A stretch of DNA of 64,000 bases from an uncultured Anaerolineae bacterium. GTDB lineage: Bacteria > Chloroflexota > Anaerolineae > Anaerolineales > Villigracilaceae. The stretch is taken from the NCBI GenBank assembly GCA_903875215.1, contig CAIQVH010000007.1, positions 1 through 64,000 on the forward strand, in the 5' to 3' direction. Shown here piece after piece: positions 24,742 through 32,812 of the stretch. The notes under the pieces were generated by a model, which had not been told where the DNA came from, searched no databases, and saw nothing but the letters and a program-made list of their open reading frames with translations. The number at the start of each line of letters is the position of its first letter. The first letter of the stretch is position 1. The position numbers were made by a program, and so were the translations under genes.

Positions 24742-24780
24742 CAAAAAAAAAACTCATCGCTCAGGCCGATGAGTTTTTTT
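24742..24780. terminator. Bidirectional terminator
   Basis: AACTCATCG (24751-24759) pairs with CGATGAGTT (24767-24775), flanked by an A-run and a T-run, so it stops both convergent transcripts. Confidence 0.85.
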
Positions 24781-24801
24781 ATACAAACTGTGAACTTTGC
24801 C

Positions 24802-25272
24802 CTATGACCTTTTCCCCGGTTTTCGGAAGGGAACGATCAGAATCATGCCAAGCGCAATAATCCCCATCCCAATCTGCACCCCAACTGCCTGCCAGGGCCC
24901 AAAAAACGGGACGCGCGGGGTGTTGATGACGCTCATTCCAAAGATATCTGCCATGCCGGTAAAGACCGCAATGACATACCCGGTGCTGATCAGCCGCAGG
25001 CCAATATCAGCCGCGATGCTTTTTTCCTGACCGCCCCACAGGGCCGCCAGCCCGATATACCCGCCCAGGCAGACAATCGCCAGCCCGATCAGGAAGACGG
25101 TAATTTGCACAAAACCGACCACCGGGCTGCGGTCAAGGCCAAACCACTCCGGTTTGGCGCCCAGGATAAAGATGATAAACCCGATCGTAGCCACGAACAG
25201 ACCGAAATAGACTCGGTCGCGCGAAATAATGCCATTGATCTCGGGCAGGTTTCCGAGGGGTGGATTGCTCAT
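24802..25272 (-). CDS. Four-helix membrane protein, function unknown
   Basis: 156 residues with about four membrane helices (FGLFVATIGFIIFILGA, VQITVFLIGLAIVCLGGYI, a central LRLISTGYVIAVFTGMADIFG, and GVQIGMGIIALGMILIVPF) and a basic C-terminus. No family was recognised. The start ATG overlaps the stop of the M19 dipeptidase gene (ATGA), so it is cotranslated with that enzyme and may anchor or assist it, but this is only inferred from the linkage. Confidence 0.7.
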   Translation of the reverse strand: MSNPPLGNLPEINGIISRDRVYFGLFVATIGFIIFILGAKPEWFGLDRSPVVGFVQITVFLIGLAIVCLGGYIGLAALWGGQEKSIAADIGLRLISTGYVIAVFTGMADIFGMSVINTPRVPFFGPWQAVGVQIGMGIIALGMILIVPFRKPGKRS

Positions 25273-26369
25273 GCCGGCAGGTTCCTTTGCAGGTGGTTGA
25301 TCCAGTTGCCACCCAGTATGGCCACAATATCACTCTCCTGGTAGCCGCGGGCGGCCAGCAAGGGGACCAATTTTTGCAGGTCAGCGATCGTATCCAGCTC
25401 GGCGGGGATGTGCTGCAGCCCGAATCCGCCATCAAAATCGGTACCCAGGCCGGCGTGGCGGGCAGATCCGGCGCGCTGGCAGATGTAATCAATCAGCGCG
25501 GCAACCATGTCAAGCGGGCAGTCGCTGCGCGGGTCGGAATTCTTCCAGCCCTGAATGATGAACCGGTTGAAAGGCACCACGCCGATCACGCCGTCGTGTT
25601 CGATGATGCCGTCAATAATTTCATCGGTCAAAAAGCGATTGCTGGTTCCATTTTTGACCATTTTGAGCGGGTTGGCATGGCTGGCAATCAGCGGGCCGGT
25701 GTACCGGTCGAGCGCCTCGCGGGCGGCTTCCCAGGCCATGTGGCTCAGGTCAAGCGTCAGGCCATGGTCGGCCATGGCGTCCAGCAGCTGGCGGCCTTCC
25801 TGGGTCAGCGGGCCGGGTTCGCGTGTGCCGCCGCAGAAGCGGGTGGCCATCCAGGCCGGGCCGATGATGCGCACGCCGCGCTCCCACCATTCTTCGATTT
25901 CATCGATCCTGCGAATGCCTTCGGCGCCTTCCATCAGGGTGACAACTCCGGTTGGGCGTCCCTGCGGGTACAGGCTGTCGGGCTGGTTCCAGGTTGCGAG
26001 GACCGCATCCAGTTGGCGGCGGGTGCGGAGCGGGGTGAATTTATCGGGGTGCTGGTCGAAGATGCGCTCGTAAGCATCCAGCTGCCGTGAGTAGATGGTG
26101 TAGGCCTGGTTGGGGTTGTCGTAAACCTGGGTATCCCATTCTGCCACTTTGGCGCGGGCCGGGGCGGCAAACAGGGTTGCAAAAAGGATGGCCACGCGGC
26201 CGCGCTGGTATTCCTGCCAGCTGAGGGTGGTGTCGCCGTTGCTTTCGATGATGTGGGGGGCGTTTTTTTCGCGGCGGCGGGTTTCTTCCACCGGCTGGGT
26301 GTAATCGCGCCCGTAGGTCAGCATGTTGTAGGCGAGATCTTGATGTGCATCTACGAGGAGTGGTTGCAT
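25269..26369 (-). CDS. Membrane dipeptidase (peptidase family M19, renal dipeptidase type)
   Basis: 366 residues. M19 amidohydrolase-fold signatures are clear: metal-binding DAHQDLAYN at the N-terminus, a bridging glutamate in LMEGAEGI (about 140), histidines in TLDLSHMAWEA and PLIASHANP, and GTDFDGGFG near the C-terminus. The family cleaves dipeptides, including D-amino-acid dipeptides and beta-lactam-like bonds. No signal peptide is seen, so the enzyme is likely cytoplasmic. It is followed, with a 4-nt overlap, by a small membrane protein gene. Confidence 0.9.
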   Translation of the reverse strand: MQPLLVDAHQDLAYNMLTYGRDYTQPVEETRRREKNAPHIIESNGDTTLSWQEYQRGRVAILFATLFAAPARAKVAEWDTQVYDNPNQAYTIYSRQLDAYERIFDQHPDKFTPLRTRRQLDAVLATWNQPDSLYPQGRPTGVVTLMEGAEGIRRIDEIEEWWERGVRIIGPAWMATRFCGGTREPGPLTQEGRQLLDAMADHGLTLDLSHMAWEAAREALDRYTGPLIASHANPLKMVKNGTSNRFLTDEIIDGIIEHDGVIGVVPFNRFIIQGWKNSDPRSDCPLDMVAALIDYICQRAGSARHAGLGTDFDGGFGLQHIPAELDTIADLQKLVPLLAARGYQESDIVAILGGNWINHLQRNLPA

Positions 26370-26380
26370 AATTGGAAAAA

Positions 26381-26411
26381 TAAAAAGAGCGCACCGAGGA
26401 AGGTGCGCTCT
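26381..26411 (-). terminator. Terminator of rpsA
   Basis: On the minus strand AGAGCGCACC pairs with GGTGCGCTCT (26411-26402 with 26395-26386) and is followed by TTTTTATTT. It sits 12 nt after the rpsA stop. Confidence 0.85.
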
Positions 26412-26423
26412 CGTCTGTCTGGA

Positions 26424-27638
26424 TTATTCTTCGTCGTCTTTGTTGAGTTCGGCCGCGAGAGCTTTCATGTCCATGTCTGCGTAGGCGCCCGAGTCCACTT
26501 TGCGCAGGCTCAAACCAATCCGGCGCTGGTCGGCGTCAATGCGGATGACGCGCAAGGTGAGCATGTCGCCTTCTTTGACGGATTCCTTGGGATGGTTGAT
26601 GCGGTTTTCGCTCAGCTCGGAGATGTGGATCAGGCCTTCGATATCGCCTTCGAGGCGGGCAAACGCGCCGAATTTGGTCAGGCGGGTGATGGTGCCTTCA
26701 ACCAGCTGGCCGACCTTGAATTTCTCAACCTTGGTGTGCCAGGGGTCTCCTTGCAGGGCGCGGATGGAAAGACCAATGCGCTTCTTGTCTTTATCAACGC
26801 TGATGACTTTGACCTTGACTTCCTGGCCTACTTCGAGGATTTCGCTGGGGCGCTGGATGCGTTCCCAGGAAAGTTCGGAGAGATGAACCAGGCCATCGGC
26901 GCCGTTAACGTTGACAAAGGCCCCAAAATCAGCCACGGAAGTGACGCGGCCGGTATAAACCTGGCCTTCTTCCAGGCCTTCGATGACGCGTTCTTTCATC
27001 GACTGGCGGGTTTCGGGGTTGGCGGCACGCTCAGAAAGAATCAGGCGTCGGCGGGCGCGGTCAACTTCGATGATGCGGACACTGATGGTTTCGCCGATCA
27101 TCTTGGCCCAGCGATCGGGCATGTCGCCTTGAACCAGGTTGCGGCGTCCCATGCTGATCTGCGAGGCCGGGATGAACCCGCGCAAACCATGCACCAGCAC
27201 GATCAGGCCACCCTTGTTGTAGCCTTCGATCTTGCCGTCGAACGACTCGCCGCTTTCCTGCATCTTTTCGACAATCTCCCAGCCCATCGACTCGCGGGCG
27301 CGGAGGTAAGAAAGAACGACATTGCCATTTTGATCTTCGGGGTTGACAACATAGACGGGGATTTCCTGTCCCACGGCTAATTGTTCGCGCTCGGAGGTGG
27401 GGATTTGCTCCAACTCGCGGCCCATAATCACGCCTTCGGATTTGGATCCGACGCTGACGAGAATTTGAGACTGCGAGATGCTGGCAATCACACCCTTGCG
27501 GATTTCGCCTTGGCTCGGGAACTCCAAACCGGCGTTTTCAGACCGCATGAGGCTTTCCATAGTTTCGTTATTATTTTCAGCCTGGAACTGGTCCTCGCGG
27601 CCCCCTTGCCCATTCAGGGCGTCTTGTTCATCCATCAT
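26424..27638 (-). CDS. rpsA: 30S ribosomal protein S1 (four S1 domains)
   Basis: About 404 residues with four consecutive S1/OB RNA-binding repeats, recognisable by phrases such as GEIRKGVIASISQSQILVSVG, GKIEGYNKGGLIVLVHGLRGFIP, YTGRVTSVADFGAFVNVNGADGLVHLSELSW and EGTITRLTKFGAFARLEGDIEGLIHISEL. This is shorter than the six-repeat E. coli protein and similar to the four-repeat forms of Gram-positive and related bacteria. It helps mRNA bind the small subunit. The acidic N- and C-termini are typical. ATG 27638 (or 27635) is preceded by GGAG 10 nt upstream; a consensus-like promoter lies at 27674-27702. Confidence 0.94.
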   Translation of the reverse strand: MMDEQDALNGQGGREDQFQAENNNETMESLMRSENAGLEFPSQGEIRKGVIASISQSQILVSVGSKSEGVIMGRELEQIPTSEREQLAVGQEIPVYVVNPEDQNGNVVLSYLRARESMGWEIVEKMQESGESFDGKIEGYNKGGLIVLVHGLRGFIPASQISMGRRNLVQGDMPDRWAKMIGETISVRIIEVDRARRRLILSERAANPETRQSMKERVIEGLEEGQVYTGRVTSVADFGAFVNVNGADGLVHLSELSWERIQRPSEILEVGQEVKVKVISVDKDKKRIGLSIRALQGDPWHTKVEKFKVGQLVEGTITRLTKFGAFARLEGDIEGLIHISELSENRINHPKESVKEGDMLTLRVIRIDADQRRIGLSLRKVDSGAYADMDMKALAAELNKDDEE

Positions 27639-27673
27639 ACTTAAATTGCTCCAATGCAAAGAGATTAGGTTGG

Positions 27674-27702
27674 ATTATAAATGCGATTGTTCTAGTTGAC
27701 AA
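27674..27702 (-). promoter_or_regulatory. Strong sigma-70-type promoter of rpsA
   Basis: On the minus strand TTGTCA (27702-27697), a 17-nt spacer and TATAAT (27679-27674) give near-consensus -35 and -10 hexamers 35 nt upstream of the rpsA start, one of the best promoters in the window. Confidence 0.8.
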
Positions 27703-27741
27703 TACTCAAAAAATAGTCATTAAGCAAGTCTTTTGCCATAG

Positions 27742-27747
27742 TATAAT
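27742..27747 (+). promoter_or_regulatory. -10 box of the chelatase gene
   Basis: TATAAT 19 nt before the ATG at 27767; GACGAGGAA provides a ribosome binding site between them. Confidence 0.5.
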
Positions 27748-27766
27748 CGCGGACGAGGAACCCTTT

Positions 27767-28867
27767 ATGCCCACCATTTATCCATTTACTGCCATTGTTG
27801 GTCAGGAGCGCATGAAACGTGCGCTGATCTTGAACGCTGTAGATACGCGCGTTGGCGGAGTGTTGATCCGCGGAGAACGTGGCACAGCCAAATCCACGGC
27901 GGCGCGCGCGCTGGCCGCGCTGCTGCCCAAAGTTCGCGCGGTGAAAGAATGCCGCTTTGGCTGCGACCCGGATAACTTTACCACCTGGTGCACGGAATGC
28001 AAGGAACGCGCCGCCATTACCAAGGATCTGCCGTTTCATGTGCGCCCGATTCCCTTTGTCAACCTGCCTGTTTCGGCCACCGAAGACCGGGTGGTGGGCA
28101 CCCTGGATATTGAACAGGCCATCCAGAAGGGCGAGCGGCATTTTGAGCCGGGGGTGCTGGCCTCGGCCAACCGTGGTTTGCTGTACATTGACGAAGTCAA
28201 CCTGCTCGACGATCATGTCGTTGATCTGCTGCTCGATTCGGCGGCGATGGGTATGAACATTGTCGAGCGCGAAGGCATTTCCTTCTCCCATCCGGCGCGC
28301 TTCATCCTGGTCGGCACAATGAACCCGGAAGAAGGCGACCTGCGCCCGCAGCTGCTCGACCGTTTTGCCTTCTCGGTGGATATTACCGGCATCCGCGACG
28401 CCCGCGAGCGGGTGCAAATCATGGAGTACAACATCGCCTTCGAGGCCGCCCCGGACGAATTCCGCAAGCAGTTCATGGAAAGGGAAGAAGAGCTCTCGCA
28501 CAAGATCGAGATGGCACGCAAGCTGGTCGAACAGGTGAAATATTCCCGCCGCGACCTGCTCTCTATTGCGGCGCTGACATCTTCGCTGAACGTGGATGGC
28601 CATCGCGCCGATCTGGTCATCCTGAAAGCGGCCCGCGCGCAAGCAGCGTTTGAGGGGCGCACCTCCATCACCGACCATGATATTGCCCTGGCCGCCGAGC
28701 TGGCCCTACCGCATCGCATCAAACGCGGGCCGTTCTACCAGAGCGAAATTTCTGCCCAACAATTGCAAGAGCGGATTGAAAACCTGGGCGGGCAGCCGGA
28801 TGATTCTCAGGCTGGCGAGGAATCTCCCGAAAAATCTGACGCGCAGGAAAAAAAAAGTCGGTACTAG
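27767..28867 (+). CDS. chlI: Mg/Co-chelatase AAA+ subunit I (ChlI-like)
   Basis: 366 residues. AAA+ motor of the chelatase family: Walker A in GERGTAKSTAARA, an insertion with four cysteines (ECRFGCDPDN then WCTEC, about 62-85) that is usual in chlorophyll- and cobalamin-type small subunits, Walker B in GLLYIDEVNLLDD, sensor 1 in LVGTMNPEEGDLRPQLLDRF. The C-terminal helical lid ends in a low-complexity acidic tail. ATP hydrolysis powers metal insertion by a large BchH/CobN-type subunit, which is not in this window. The frame ends at TAG 28865 ten nt after an A9 run; a -1 slip there would continue into the downstream VWA protein. Confidence 0.92.
   Translation: MPTIYPFTAIVGQERMKRALILNAVDTRVGGVLIRGERGTAKSTAARALAALLPKVRAVKECRFGCDPDNFTTWCTECKERAAITKDLPFHVRPIPFVNLPVSATEDRVVGTLDIEQAIQKGERHFEPGVLASANRGLLYIDEVNLLDDHVVDLLLDSAAMGMNIVEREGISFSHPARFILVGTMNPEEGDLRPQLLDRFAFSVDITGIRDARERVQIMEYNIAFEAAPDEFRKQFMEREEELSHKIEMARKLVEQVKYSRRDLLSIAALTSSLNVDGHRADLVILKAARAQAAFEGRTSITDHDIALAAELALPHRIKRGPFYQSEISAQQLQERIENLGGQPDDSQAGEESPEKSDAQEKKSRY
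28847..28867 (+). other. Candidate programmed -1 frameshift site joining chlI to chlD
   Basis: Nine consecutive A (28848-28856) fall on the chlI codons GAA AAA AAA AGT, with the stop TAG at 28865-28867. A -1 slip on A-AAA-AAA gives AAG TCG GTA CTA GAA and enters the downstream VWA frame, which is open from 28840 on. That frame is closed upstream by TGA at 28837-28839, and its first start codon is only GTG 28927 with a poor ribosome binding site. The join would make a ~681-residue AAA+-VWA protein, the layout of a ChlD/BchD subunit. Confidence 0.6.
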
Positions 28868-28926
28868 AAGAAAACCGGACTGAAGACGAAACCCAGCCCG
28901 GCAGGACAGAACCCGCCCAGCAGGAC

Positions 28927-29811
28927 GTGTTTGCCTCCCAGAATGCCAACTGGTGGGATGGCGGGCAAAAAGTCCAGCCGGGCGAAACGTTTGCCCCACG
29001 CAAGCTGGATACGCCGCTCGACAAGTTAACGCGAAAACGCTCCGGCCGCCGCTCAGAAACGGTGACGGAACGCCGCCGCGGGCGCTACATCAAGGCGCGC
29101 CCGGCCAATGGCTCCACCGATATCGCCTTTGATGCCACCATCCGCGCCGCGGCGCCTTACCAGATGCGCCGTGAGGAGAAACGCAAACGGCTGGCATTTG
29201 CGATCGAAAAAAGCGACTTGCAGAAGAAAATCCGCGTTAAACGCATGGCAAACCTGGTCATCTTCCTGGTGGATGCCTCGTGGTCCATGGCGGTGGCCGA
29301 GCGGATGAATGCCACCAAGGGCGCGATCCTTTCGCTGCTGACGGATGCCTACCAGCGCCGCGACCGGGTGGGGTTGATCGTGTTCCAAAAAGATCGCGCA
29401 ACGCTGATCCTGCCGCCGACGAATAGTGTGCAGCTGGCCCAGCGCGCGCTGGTGGATATTCCGGTGGGCGGGAAGACGCCGCTTTCTGCCGGGTTGTTGA
29501 TGGCGGCGGATATTTTGAAGCGTGAACAACTCATCCACCCGGATGTGGAACCGCTCTTGATTGTGCTGACAGACGGGGCGGGGAATGTCTCCATCGGGTC
29601 TTTGCCGCCGCAAGAGGAGTCGTATCATTTTGCTGAACTGATCGCCGGGGAAAAAGTGAAGAGCGTGGTCATCAATATGGAGCACGCGGCTTTTGATCAG
29701 GGCCTGGCGCAGCAGCTGGCGGATCATTTGAAAGCGCCCTGTTATTCGCTGGCAGATATGAAGGCTGAGAATTTGGTTCATACCGTTCACCAGGAAATGG
29801 CGAGGAAGTAG
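28927..29811 (+). CDS. chlD: Chelatase VWA subunit (ChlD C-terminal part), likely made by frameshifting from chlI
   Basis: 294 residues if begun at GTG 28927. A basic region (KLTRKRSGRRSETVTERRRGRYIKA) precedes a von Willebrand A domain (about 115-290) with an intact MIDAS: DASWSMA, threonine in GGKTPLSAG, aspartate in LTDGAGN. In ChlD/BchD proteins this domain follows an AAA+ domain and an acidic, Pro-rich linker; the linker here is encoded upstream of 28927 in the same frame (EENRTEDETQPGRTEPAQQD), reachable from chlI by a -1 slip at the A9 run. The full product would then be the D subunit while normal termination gives the I subunit. A terminator follows at 29826. Confidence 0.85.
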   Translation: MFASQNANWWDGGQKVQPGETFAPRKLDTPLDKLTRKRSGRRSETVTERRRGRYIKARPANGSTDIAFDATIRAAAPYQMRREEKRKRLAFAIEKSDLQKKIRVKRMANLVIFLVDASWSMAVAERMNATKGAILSLLTDAYQRRDRVGLIVFQKDRATLILPPTNSVQLAQRALVDIPVGGKTPLSAGLLMAADILKREQLIHPDVEPLLIVLTDGAGNVSIGSLPPQEESYHFAELIAGEKVKSVVINMEHAAFDQGLAQQLADHLKAPCYSLADMKAENLVHTVHQEMARK

Positions 29812-29825
29812 GCTGGTCTGCTGGG

Positions 29826-29857
29826 TGGCGCGTCCAATCGGGCGCGCCATTTTTTAT
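29826..29857 (+). terminator. Terminator of the chelatase operon
   Basis: TGGCGCG (29826-29832) pairs with CGCGCCA (29843-29849), then TTTTTTATTT. Confidence 0.8.
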
Positions 29858-29920
29858 TTAACGGAAGCAAGGCGGCGGGGGGATTCGGTTTTTCTGGCGG
29901 TGAACTGGTCGCGGCGGTTG

Positions 29921-29926
29921 TATAAT
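29921..29926 (+). promoter_or_regulatory. -10 box of the CDF transporter gene
   Basis: TATAAT 28 nt upstream of the ATG at 29955, with GTGGAGTGG as ribosome binding site. Confidence 0.45.
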
Positions 29927-29954
29927 CCAATGATCTTGTTCGTGGAGTGGAAGC

Positions 29955-30878
29955 ATGTCACAAAATGAGGCGCAAATTTCAAAAAACTCGGCAGCCCTGA
30001 CTTCGGTGGTAGCCGCGGTAGGGCTGACGACCTTCAAAATCATCGTGGGCGTGTTGACGGGCAGCCTGGGCATCCTGGCCGAGGCGGCCCATTCCGGGCT
30101 GGACCTGGTGGCGGCGGTGATGACGTGGTTGGCGGTGCGGGTGGCCGATAAACCCGCCGACCCCAACCATCCGTTCGGGCATGGCAAGGCTGAGAATATC
30201 TCGGCGCTTTTTGAGACGCTGCTGCTGCTGGCCACTTCGGCCTGGATCATTTACGAGGCGGCGCACCGCCTGGCAGCGCCGGAAATGCACGTGGAGGTGA
30301 CGGTTTGGAGTTTCGTGGTCATGATTACCTCCATCGTAATCGACGTCAACCGGTCGCGCATGTTGATGAAGGCCGCCAAGGAGCATAATTCGCAGGCGCT
30401 GGAGGCCGATGCGCTGCATTTCAGCACCGATATCTGGTCTTCGGCGGTGGTGATTGTCGGGCTGTTGGGCGTGCTGGCGGCGGGGTTCTTCCCGGGGCTG
30501 GCCTGGCTGGAGAAAGCGGATGCGGTTTCGGCGCTGGTCGTGGCGGTGATCGTGATCTTCGTCAGCGGAGAACTGGGTTTTCGTTCCATCCAGGCGCTGA
30601 TCGATGCGGCGCCAAAAAATGGCGAAAGTCAGCAGATTCTGGCAGCGGCGCGGGCAGTGCCGGGCGTGCTGGATGTGCACGCCATCCGCATCCGGCCTTC
30701 GGGCGCAACCTGGTTTGTGGATCTGCACATCGAAGTGGAGGGCAGGAAATCGGTCAGAACGACCCATGCCATGACGGAAAAGATTGAACAGGCTGTGCGG
30801 GCGATTTTACCGAATTCGGATGTGACCGTGCATGTGGAACCGTTCACCAGGCCGGAATCTGCCCCGCAGGACTCTTAA
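29955..30878 (+). CDS. Cation diffusion facilitator (divalent metal exporter)
   Basis: 307 residues with six membrane helices and a C-terminal cytoplasmic metallochaperone-like domain (ZT_dimer). Metal-site residues fit the CDF pattern: HSGLDLVAAV (H-x3-D) in TM2, HPFGHGKAEN after it, and DALHFSTDIWSS (H-x3-D) in TM5. Such transporters export Zn, Fe, Co or Ni in exchange for protons. The next gene starts 20 nt downstream, so the two may be cotranscribed. Metal specificity cannot be read from sequence; the upstream neighbour is a metal chelatase, but a terminator separates them. Confidence 0.93.
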   Translation: MSQNEAQISKNSAALTSVVAAVGLTTFKIIVGVLTGSLGILAEAAHSGLDLVAAVMTWLAVRVADKPADPNHPFGHGKAENISALFETLLLLATSAWIIYEAAHRLAAPEMHVEVTVWSFVVMITSIVIDVNRSRMLMKAAKEHNSQALEADALHFSTDIWSSAVVIVGLLGVLAAGFFPGLAWLEKADAVSALVVAVIVIFVSGELGFRSIQALIDAAPKNGESQQILAAARAVPGVLDVHAIRIRPSGATWFVDLHIEVEGRKSVRTTHAMTEKIEQAVRAILPNSDVTVHVEPFTRPESAPQDS

Positions 30879-30898
30879 CCCGCTGACTGGAGGCTGCC

Positions 30899-31531
30899 AT
30901 GACGATTTACGATATCACGCTGACGATTTCTCCGGCCCTGCCGGTCTGGCCGGGCGACCCGGCGGTGAAGCTGGAACAGGTCGCATCCATGGCGCGGGGC
31001 GATACGGCCAATGTCACGCGGCTGGAGCTGGGAGCCCATACCGGCACGCATGTGGATGCCCCCCATCATTTTCTCAACGATGGACGTACGGTGGAGGCGC
31101 TCCCGCTTGAGGTGCTGACAGGCCCGTGTTATGTGGTGCAACTGCCAGATGCCGTAGAGGCAATCACGGCGGAGGTGTTGGTGCGTACGCCCATCCCGAA
31201 CGGTGTGGAACGCATCCTGTTTGGGACCCGCAATTCGCACGGCTGGGCGCAAAATGAGCAGGAATTCCAGCCAGACTTTGTCGCCATCACGGAGGATGGG
31301 GCCGAATGGCTGACCGGGCACGGGGTGAAGCTGGTCGGCGTGGATTATCTTTCGGTGGCGCCGTTCCACCAATCCACAGCGACGCATCGGGTGCTGTTGT
31401 TGGCGGGTGTGGTGATTCTGGAGGGGGTAAATCTGGCGCAGATTCCGCGTGGCTTTTACCAGTTATACTGCCTGCCGCTGAAACTGCTCGGCAGCGATGG
31501 GGCTCCGGCGCGGGTGATCCTGGTCCGCTAG
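30899..31531 (+). CDS. Cyclase-family metal-dependent hydrolase (kynurenine formamidase-like)
   Basis: 210 residues. The family motif HTGTHVDAPHHF (about 44-55) and a preceding DITLTISPALPVWPGDP opening identify the cyclase/formamidase fold (KynB-like). A late H in VAPFHQSTATHRVLL completes the metal-binding set. Family members act as arylformamidase, isatin hydrolase or unrelated cyclases; with no tryptophan genes nearby, a KynB function is not assured. GGAGG is well placed upstream. A strong 18-bp hairpin follows at 31544. Confidence 0.85.
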   Translation: MTIYDITLTISPALPVWPGDPAVKLEQVASMARGDTANVTRLELGAHTGTHVDAPHHFLNDGRTVEALPLEVLTGPCYVVQLPDAVEAITAEVLVRTPIPNGVERILFGTRNSHGWAQNEQEFQPDFVAITEDGAEWLTGHGVKLVGVDYLSVAPFHQSTATHRVLLLAGVVILEGVNLAQIPRGFYQLYCLPLKLLGSDGAPARVILVR

Positions 31532-31543
31532 GCACTTAACGCC

Positions 31544-31587
31544 GCAACGCGCCGCGAGGAAGGCGTTTCCTCGCGGCGCGTTGCTTT
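31544..31587. terminator. Long hairpin terminator between convergent genes
   Basis: An 18-bp perfect stem (31544-31561 with 31567-31584, loop 5 nt) with a core GCAACGCGCCGCGAGG. It is followed on the plus strand by a short T-run. Confidence 0.7.
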
Positions 31588-31597
31588 AACGCACATT

Positions 31598-32392
31598 TCA
31601 GCGCGGCATGGGGAGCGAGAAGCCGCCATCAACGACAATCGTCTGCCCGACGATGCTGCGCGCGGCGGGTGAACAGAGAAACGCGGCCAGCTCGGCCACT
31701 TCCTCGGGGTCCACCAGCCGGCGGGCGGGAACGAGTTCGATGAATTTATTCAGGATATTTTCTTTGCTTTCCATGGCTGCGAAATGGGTGAGCGCATCCG
31801 TGGCAACCACGCCAGGCGAAATAGCATTGACGAGGATATTTTTCGAGATGAGTTCCACGGCCAGGTAACGGGTGAGCGCTTCCAGGGCGGCTTTGCTGGC
31901 TCCCACCACCACGTAATCAGGCAGGACGCGCGTCGAGCCGGCGGAGGTGATGCTGACAATGGCGCCGCCGCCGCGCTTTTCCATCAGCGGAACGGCTTTT
32001 TGGGCGCCGAAGAGCAGCGGGCGGGCGTTGATGTTCATCGTCCACTCCCAGCCTTTGGGTTTTTGTTCCATGGCCGGACGGTTGTAGCCGGAGGCGGCAT
32101 TGTGGATGTAGAAATCCAGCCCGCCGAAGGTTTGTTCTGTGAGGCTGAAGAGCTGGTCAAGCTGGTTGAGGTCGCCGATATCGGCTTTGACGAGCAGGGC
32201 GCGGCGGCCCAGGGCTTCGACGGCGCGGGCGGTTTCTTCGGCGGGGGCGCGGTTGCGGAAGAAGTTGATCACAACGTCGACGCCCAGGCGGGCGAAGTGC
32301 AGGGCAATGGCTTTTCCAATGCCACGCCCGGAGCCGGTAATGAGGGCGATTTTATCGGTGAAAAAGGAGCGGGAGGAAAAATCGTCAGGCAT
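31598..32392 (-). CDS. fabL: NADPH-dependent enoyl-ACP reductase, FabL type (SDR)
   Basis: About 264 residues. SDR Rossmann motif TGSGRGIGKAIA, NAG variant HNAASGYNRP, catalytic region VVGASKAALEAL with Tyr in PDYVVVGASK, and GQTIIVDGG-like ending. The stretch WEWTMNINARPLLFGAQKA, the LVPARRLVDPEEVAELAAFL end and the phrase ALEALTRYLAVEL match B. subtilis FabL much more than FabG, so it probably performs the last reduction of fatty-acid elongation. The ATG at 32392 overlaps the upstream DUF309 stop by 8 nt, indicating an operon. A FabG-like alternative cannot be fully excluded. Confidence 0.8.
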   Translation of the reverse strand: MPDDFSSRSFFTDKIALITGSGRGIGKAIALHFARLGVDVVINFFRNRAPAEETARAVEALGRRALLVKADIGDLNQLDQLFSLTEQTFGGLDFYIHNAASGYNRPAMEQKPKGWEWTMNINARPLLFGAQKAVPLMEKRGGGAIVSITSAGSTRVLPDYVVVGASKAALEALTRYLAVELISKNILVNAISPGVVATDALTHFAAMESKENILNKFIELVPARRLVDPEEVAELAAFLCSPAARSIVGQTIVVDGGFSLPMPR

Positions 32393-32771
32393 GGTCGATA
32401 GGTTTGAACAGGGAGGTATCAAAATGGAGCAACTGATCGGGGCCCAGGCGGGCGACTGCTTCCATCACGCCAGCCAGGCTCAGTCGAAGTGCGCCAACGT
32501 CGAGGCCGCAACAGGTCGCGGGCCAGGGGGCGAGGTGGCGCTGGCAGCGTTCGTACAGCCGCGTCGCGCCGTCATAATTGTTCAGGGTGATATACAGGTA
32601 AATGAGCGCGGTTTGCAGCAGGCCCTGGTATAGAGCGCGGATTTCGCCGCGCTCGGCGCGCCAGGCTTGCTCGAAGGCTTCGTGGGCAGAATAGTATTCC
32701 CGCTGGTTGAACAGTTCCAACCCGCGTTGGGCGGCCGGATGCAGGGGTGCGGAGCCGTCAGAACCGATCAT
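32385..32771 (-). CDS. DUF309 family protein
   Basis: 128 residues. The DUF309 pattern is clear: a helix with GLELFNQREYYSAHEAFEQAW, then RALYQGLLQTALIYLYITLNNYDGATRLYERC, ending with a helical tail. Family members are small all-helical proteins of unknown function. It heads a two-gene operon with fabL (8-nt overlap). The start is the first ATG in the open frame; it is divergent from the DUF4129 operon, with 41 nt between start codons. Confidence 0.8.
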   Translation of the reverse strand: MIGSDGSAPLHPAAQRGLELFNQREYYSAHEAFEQAWRAERGEIRALYQGLLQTALIYLYITLNNYDGATRLYERCQRHLAPWPATCCGLDVGALRLSLAGVMEAVARLGPDQLLHFDTSLFKPIDHA

Positions 32772-32799
32772 GCGCGGAGTATATCACAGGGACTTCGGG

Positions 32800-32805
32800 T
32801 ACAAT
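32800..32805 (+). promoter_or_regulatory. -10 box placed for a leaderless DUF4129 mRNA
   Basis: TACAAT lies 7 nt before the ATG at 32813, so the transcript would begin at or one base before the start codon. There is no ribosome binding site. Confidence 0.5.
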
Positions 32806-32812
32806 ACGAGGG

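Noticed and set aside
26253-27380. 375-codon plus-strand frame opposite rpsA
   Set aside because: Reverse complement of the repeated S1 domains; its apparent repeats follow from those.
28927-28929. GTG 28927 as a normal start of the chelatase VWA gene
   Set aside because: Kept only as a fallback, since the ribosome binding site is weak and the poly-A slip site explains the two frames better.
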